Source: Heliopora coerulea (lineage: Eukaryota > Cnidaria > Anthozoa > Scleralcyonacea > Helioporidae). From it: a stretch of DNA of 64,000 nt. Below the pieces are notes generated by a model. That model worked only from the letters and a program-made list of their open reading frames with translations. It did not search any database and was not told where the DNA came from. Below are positions 60,490 through 64,000 of this stretch, piece by piece. The stretch lies in assembly GCA_030142905.1 (NCBI GenBank), contig JASJOG010000096.1, positions 1,158,501-1,222,500 on the forward strand. The letters are read 5' to 3'. Position 1 is the first letter of the stretch; each line of letters begins with the position of its first letter. The translations under genes and the position numbers were made by a program.

Positions 60490-60625
60490 GGAACAGCAGC
60501 AGCGACAGCTACAGTGACCGCGACGGCGACAGCTACTGCGATTGTGATTGTACATGACTGTGACTGTGTTGGTGAAAGTAATGGTAATGGTAATAGAAAT
60601 AACAGTAGGAATAGGAATAAGAATT
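60490..60625. repeat. Drifting hexanucleotide repeat upstream of AMDHD2
   Basis: GCGACAGCTACAGTGACCGC, then (G)TGACTG and GGTAAT steps, make a purine/pyrimidine triplet-hexamer tract. It changes composition from GC-rich to AT-rich across about 130 bp. It ends about 290 bp before the AMDHD2 start codon and may lie in its promoter or 5' UTR. Confidence 0.6.
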
Positions 60626-60909
60626 TAAACCGTATAAGTGGCCCTCGTGCTTGGGGTTTACAAAGCAAGCTAATGGAAAGCCGTAGATCCCACATACATC
60701 GGACGAATGCATGGAGAGGCCCATGTTTGCCGACTACTATATGCTGTTTAAACCAAGCAAATTGCAGGAAAAGTTTGAGTAAATAACGCTGTTCCTTGTT
60801 AAATATCTTAAGTTATTTGATCTTGAATTATTAGTGAATTGGATAATAATTATTACAAAGTATTAATAAGTATTTTATATTATTATTTATTGTTTGTTTC
60901 GATTCAGTG

Positions 60910-61129
60910 ATGTTGAAACGAGAGCGACCAACCAACCAAAAACTTTTTCAATTTTACAACTGCGATTTGTTAAAGGATCATGTTATCGTCAAAGATGATC
61001 TTTGGGTGCGCAATGGGTCTATCGTAAATCCACATGTAGTATTCTTTGACGAAAATGTTACAGCAGATATCAAAATTGATTGCAAAGGACTTCTTATTGC
61101 TCCTGGGTACATAGATGTCCAAATTAATG
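60910..61129 (+). CDS. AMDHD2: AMDHD2 exon 1 (GlcNAc-6-P deacetylase, N-terminus)
   Basis: N-acetylglucosamine-6-phosphate deacetylase is a cytosolic amidohydrolase that converts GlcNAc-6-P to GlcN-6-P plus acetate and counterbalances the hexosamine pathway. The exon codes 73 residues, from [20 protein letters not shown] to [13 protein letters not shown]. These match the small beta-sandwich domain (QFTNCRIL..., DLWVRGGRI) and the APGFIDVQINGG motif that opens the TIM barrel. The start is the ATG at 60,910, just after an in-frame GTG. The donor is AATG then GTAAGT. Upstream within 450 bp is a drifting hexanucleotide repeat. MOSPD2 is transcribed divergently about 4 kb away. Confidence 0.93.
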
Positions 61130-61963
61130 GTAAGTTATAAAAGTTCGCCTTCTTAAATGCTAACATTGCTTGAGTATGCTTCACTTAATCTTTACTTTGC
61201 TGCACATTTTTCATCTTTATCACTCCACTGTAAGATTTATGTTTTCCCGTAATCTCGTTGATTAATGTTCGTAAGTCGTATGCGCTCGCCACCGTGGCTG
61301 TACAAAGGCAACGAAGCATTATGTTTCAATAACTATTGTGTTTGTGCTAGTTTTGAATAATGCCGCTCCTCCGTGTTCTGTTTTAGGCTTTTACATTCAT
61401 CACGAGACTGGGGCCATCGTGTAGGTTGATAGATGATAACCGATTTACATCGTCATCTTTTCTCGAATTGTGACAGGAAATTTTTCTTCTGGAAAAAGAA
61501 TAAGGAATGATAGGAACAATGACCGTAGAACGTGACGAACTCATAACACACTGTCTATGTCTGAACGACGGATGTGACAACAACTCGTTGTTGTGGAACA
61601 ATCAGACAACCATTTGATGTCACGACGTCCAATGAAATTCAAATCCCCCATGAAATTTAAAACCCGAAAACCACTAACTGTGAGTGGATTTAAAACAAGA
61701 AACTCAAAATCATCAAGAGCTTTCACAAAAACTTATTTAAAATAATCAACATTTTAAAGATGATTTATTTCATCTAGCGAGATTGGAATTAAGTTTATAG
61801 TATTGTTAATGAACATGAAAATATGTAAAATATTAAAAAATATTAATCATAAACTAAATATCTACAGGGGCCTTTGTATCCATTCCCTGACAAGCAAGCT
61901 TCTGAACTTCTTTTCAATTTTTAAATAAAGGTTCTGAATTTTTTTTTTTCAATTTTTTAACAG

Positions 61964-62103
61964 GTGGGTTTGGAGTAGATTTTTCCTCGGACACTGATGA
62001 CATTGGAAATGGCATGGAAATAGTTTCCAAGGGCTTACTTCAACACGGAGTTACTTCGTTTTGCCCAACAATTGTCACCTCGCCTAGAGAAACCTACCAT
62101 AAG
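61964..62103 (+). CDS. AMDHD2: AMDHD2 exon 2 (partial gene, runs off right edge)
   Basis: The acceptor ttttttaacag precedes 140 nt coding GGFGVDFSS, then GLLQHGVTSFCPTIVTSP and ETYHK, almost identical to the family sequence GGFGVDFSQ...LSHGVTSFCPTLVTSPPEVYHK. The donor is AAG then GTACTT. No third exon (family: VPQIPV...LGLHLEGPF) was seen before 64,000. The metal-binding HxE/H and catalytic Asp exons must lie to the right, so intron 2 exceeds 1.9 kb. Confidence 0.93.
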
Positions 62104-62524
62104 GTACTTAAAAAATAGTGATAATCACAACAGTTGACATAAACTGTCCGGCATGATTGCTGAAAGAGACCTGAAAGAGGGAAAAGCTTTCACTTCGGCG
62201 GGAATTCAGACTTTCTGTTTTCAAATTACTTTACTTTTAACACGTTTTACCGTTCTTTACAATACAATGAATTGGGTATTTATCTGTGAATGAGCGCATT
62301 CTCCGCTGAATCGCTGTTAGCTGTAGACTTTCAGTGGTACGGCTCCCGTAACAATTGCACACAATTTTAAAGTAGACCGAAGTCTAAATTAGATGGCTAA
62401 ATAGCTGGTTATTCATTAAAATATTATACTGGACGAGATGCTTTGGCGCGTCTGTTCCAGCTGTGTTTTACACAAAAAGTGAGGATTGTCACAAGGATAT
62501 TCCTTTCGTCTAAGGTGTGGGAGA

Positions 62525-62810
62525 AAACAATCGCCTCTTGATGATGATGATGATAGATAGTTTATTAAAATAATTACATCGCAGCCCTGTAGCTGAATTG
62601 CGTAATTAATTCACATTAGGAAAAAATATAGGACATTAAAGTAAGTATAAATAAAGCTGTATATACAAATGTTGTGATATATAGAATCTCTAAAGTTTAT
62701 TGTTGATGAAGCTGCACATCGATGGAATAAAAGTATTTTGGTAACGCTTGGTGTTAGTTCGAGGAATATTAAATGTTTTCCGGGATAGATGGCAATGAAC
62801 TGGGACACTG
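62525..62810 (-). repeat. Probable LINE 3' end in AMDHD2 intron 2
   Basis: On the minus strand the sequence ends ...TTTTAATAAACTATCTATC and then (ATC)n. An AATAAA-type signal followed by a microsatellite tail is a LINE 3' end style. Broken minus-strand frames upstream hold no complete domain. Clade not recognised. Confidence 0.45.
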
Positions 62811-63179
62811 AGCACTTGCTCTTACGGCCATCTCATACCTGGCTAAAGTGAAATTATGGTCAAAATTACTGCAAAAACAACCAAGACATTGACTGCAGTG
62901 ACTACCAGTACTAGCGTGACAGCGAAAGAAACCAGCATGAGTAAAACATCTTGAAGTAAAATATGGATGAAAAATCACTTGGTTATTTCAATTTTGGTTC
63001 GACTTTGTGTTAGAAAAGTGTTGAACTCAAATCACTGAAAGTCTTTTGAAAGTGATAGAATCCATTTATATCAAACTTGATGACCAGTGTCACTGCCGAT
63101 GGAAGGAATTTGTTTTAAACTTTCCATTGTTTTGGTGAGTTATCCCGACCCCGGAATGGCATCATACCGTCCTCAAGTC

Positions 63180-63181
<2 letters not shown>

Positions 63182-63213
<32 letters not shown>
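63182..63213. repeat. (TA)n microsatellite
   Basis: A pure TA run of 32 bp, on the left of tRNA-like pair D. A matching run is at 63,661-63,691 on its right. Confidence 0.95.
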
Positions 63214-63216
<3 letters not shown>

Positions 63217-63264
63217 GTATATGAGTAAATTTCATCTTACTGAGTGTAGATGTTTGTAAGCTTG

Positions 63265-63617
63265 GATATATGTATGATGAAAAGTTTGTTCTCAAGCTTT
63301 TATATAAGAAAATTTCTGAGCTCCCCAACCGGAATCGAACCCGTGTCTCCCGATTGCCGGTACGGTTGTTTTACCACTAGACTATAGGGTCTCAGACGGC
63401 AAGCATGATGTTAATTAGAGACCTGGTTCGTAATATTGATATGCCGCTTTCGTACTTGAAAGCTGAACATAATTAACATCATGCTTGCCGTCTGAGACCC
63501 TATAGTCTAGTGGTAAAACAACCGTACCGGCAATCGGGAGACACGGATTCGATTCCCGTTGGGGAGCTCAGAAATTTTCTGAGATAAAAGCTTGAGAACA
63601 AATTTTTCATCATATAT
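63265..63617. repeat. Inverted tRNA-like pair D (long near-perfect palindrome)
   Basis: Modules of 76 nt lie at 63,318-63,393 (minus) and 63,494-63,569 (plus), both reading GAGACCCTATAGTCTAGTGG ... TTCGATTCC...GGGGAGCTC, with very few differences. The inverted arms extend to about 145 bp each, around a ~58-bp spacer. CTCAGAAA(A)TTTTCTGAG forms a hairpin at each outer (3') end. The anticodon stem pairs poorly. (TA)n tracts bound the whole unit. It lies in AMDHD2 intron 2. Confidence 0.9.
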
Positions 63618-63649
63618 ATATAAACTTTTCATCATATATATATATATAA

Positions 63650-63657
63650 CTGAATAT

Positions 63658-63692
<35 letters not shown>
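63650..63692. repeat. (AT)n microsatellite
   Basis: AT run flanked on both sides by GAATATAAC/GTTATATTC words, so the tract is itself the centre of a small inverted repeat (AACTGAATATAAC ... GTTATATTCAGTT). Confidence 0.9.
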
Positions 63693-63702
<10 letters not shown>

Positions 63703-64000
63703 TATATTCAGTTTCATTCTTCGGAAATATTTATGCAAATATTTTTGTATTTCAAATTTACATTTTACATTTTTGAGAAAACTGAACTAAAGCTGTCCTA
63801 AATTTGATATTTACTTTACCGTAAGTATCGAAGTAAACCTTTTCTTTTATGCCAGATTTTCAATGTTGGTGTAACTAACAAAAGAAGATGATCAAAATTG
63901 TTTTGTTAAGATACACCAAAATTGTGATTATGATGTCTACTTAATTCGTCCAGGTAATGTTTTTTGAGGATGGTGGAAGGTTATGGCGTCAATTAGCAGT

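Noticed and set aside
63318..63569. The two 76-nt modules as functional tRNA genes
   Set aside because: The anticodon stem pairs badly and the modules occur as an inverted repeat; SINE-like derivation is more likely.

Overview
The window reads as nuclear DNA of a metazoan, most likely an anthozoan cnidarian (stony-coral-like). It has GT-AG introns, very low coding density, AT-rich intergenic sequence, and fragments of LINE, Penelope-like, mariner-type, Tigger-type and piggyBac-type elements. The species is an inference from gene and repeat style; nothing in the sequence names it. Nearly all long open frames are chance or repeat-derived. The real genes were found by joining short exons with matching splice phases.

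Three protein genes are supported. (1) A MOSPD2 orthologue fills 17,040-56,914 on the minus strand. Eighteen coding exons join in phase into a 529-residue protein with a CRAL-TRIO lipid-binding domain, an MSP (VAP-like) domain and a C-terminal membrane anchor. (2) AMDHD2 (N-acetylglucosamine-6-phosphate deacetylase) starts at 60,910 on the plus strand. Its first two coding exons lie here and the rest is beyond the right edge. It is transcribed divergently from MOSPD2, about 4 kb away. (3) A partial minus-strand membrane-protein gene has a start exon at 6.5 kb and a transmembrane exon at 2.9 kb, with a possible untranslated first exon near 12 kb. It leaves through the left edge; a FAXDC2-like identity is tentative.

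Layout: 1-12.5 kb, the left-edge gene, a frameshifted LINE reverse transcriptase and a decayed ~45 bp tandem repeat. 12.5-17 kb, gene-free with foldback elements and a TTAA-flanked MITE. 17-57 kb, MOSPD2 with repeat-filled introns: a 63 bp minisatellite, a LINE fragment, a DD37D transposon, several MITEs and long palindromes. 57-60.9 kb, the intergenic region between the two divergent genes, with a second copy of the first LINE family, a Penelope-like GIY-YIG fragment and inverted tRNA-like modules. 60.9-64 kb, AMDHD2 with another inverted tRNA-like pair in intron 2.

The most unusual signal is a repeated design: two tRNA-like modules placed head to head as an inverted pair, usually followed at the 3' end by a short hairpin. 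It appears at four loci (28.5, 59.5, 60.2 and 63.4 kb) built from different tRNA-like sequences. At 60.28 kb the inversion junction falls on the self-complementary hexamer ACCGGT of the anticodon loop.
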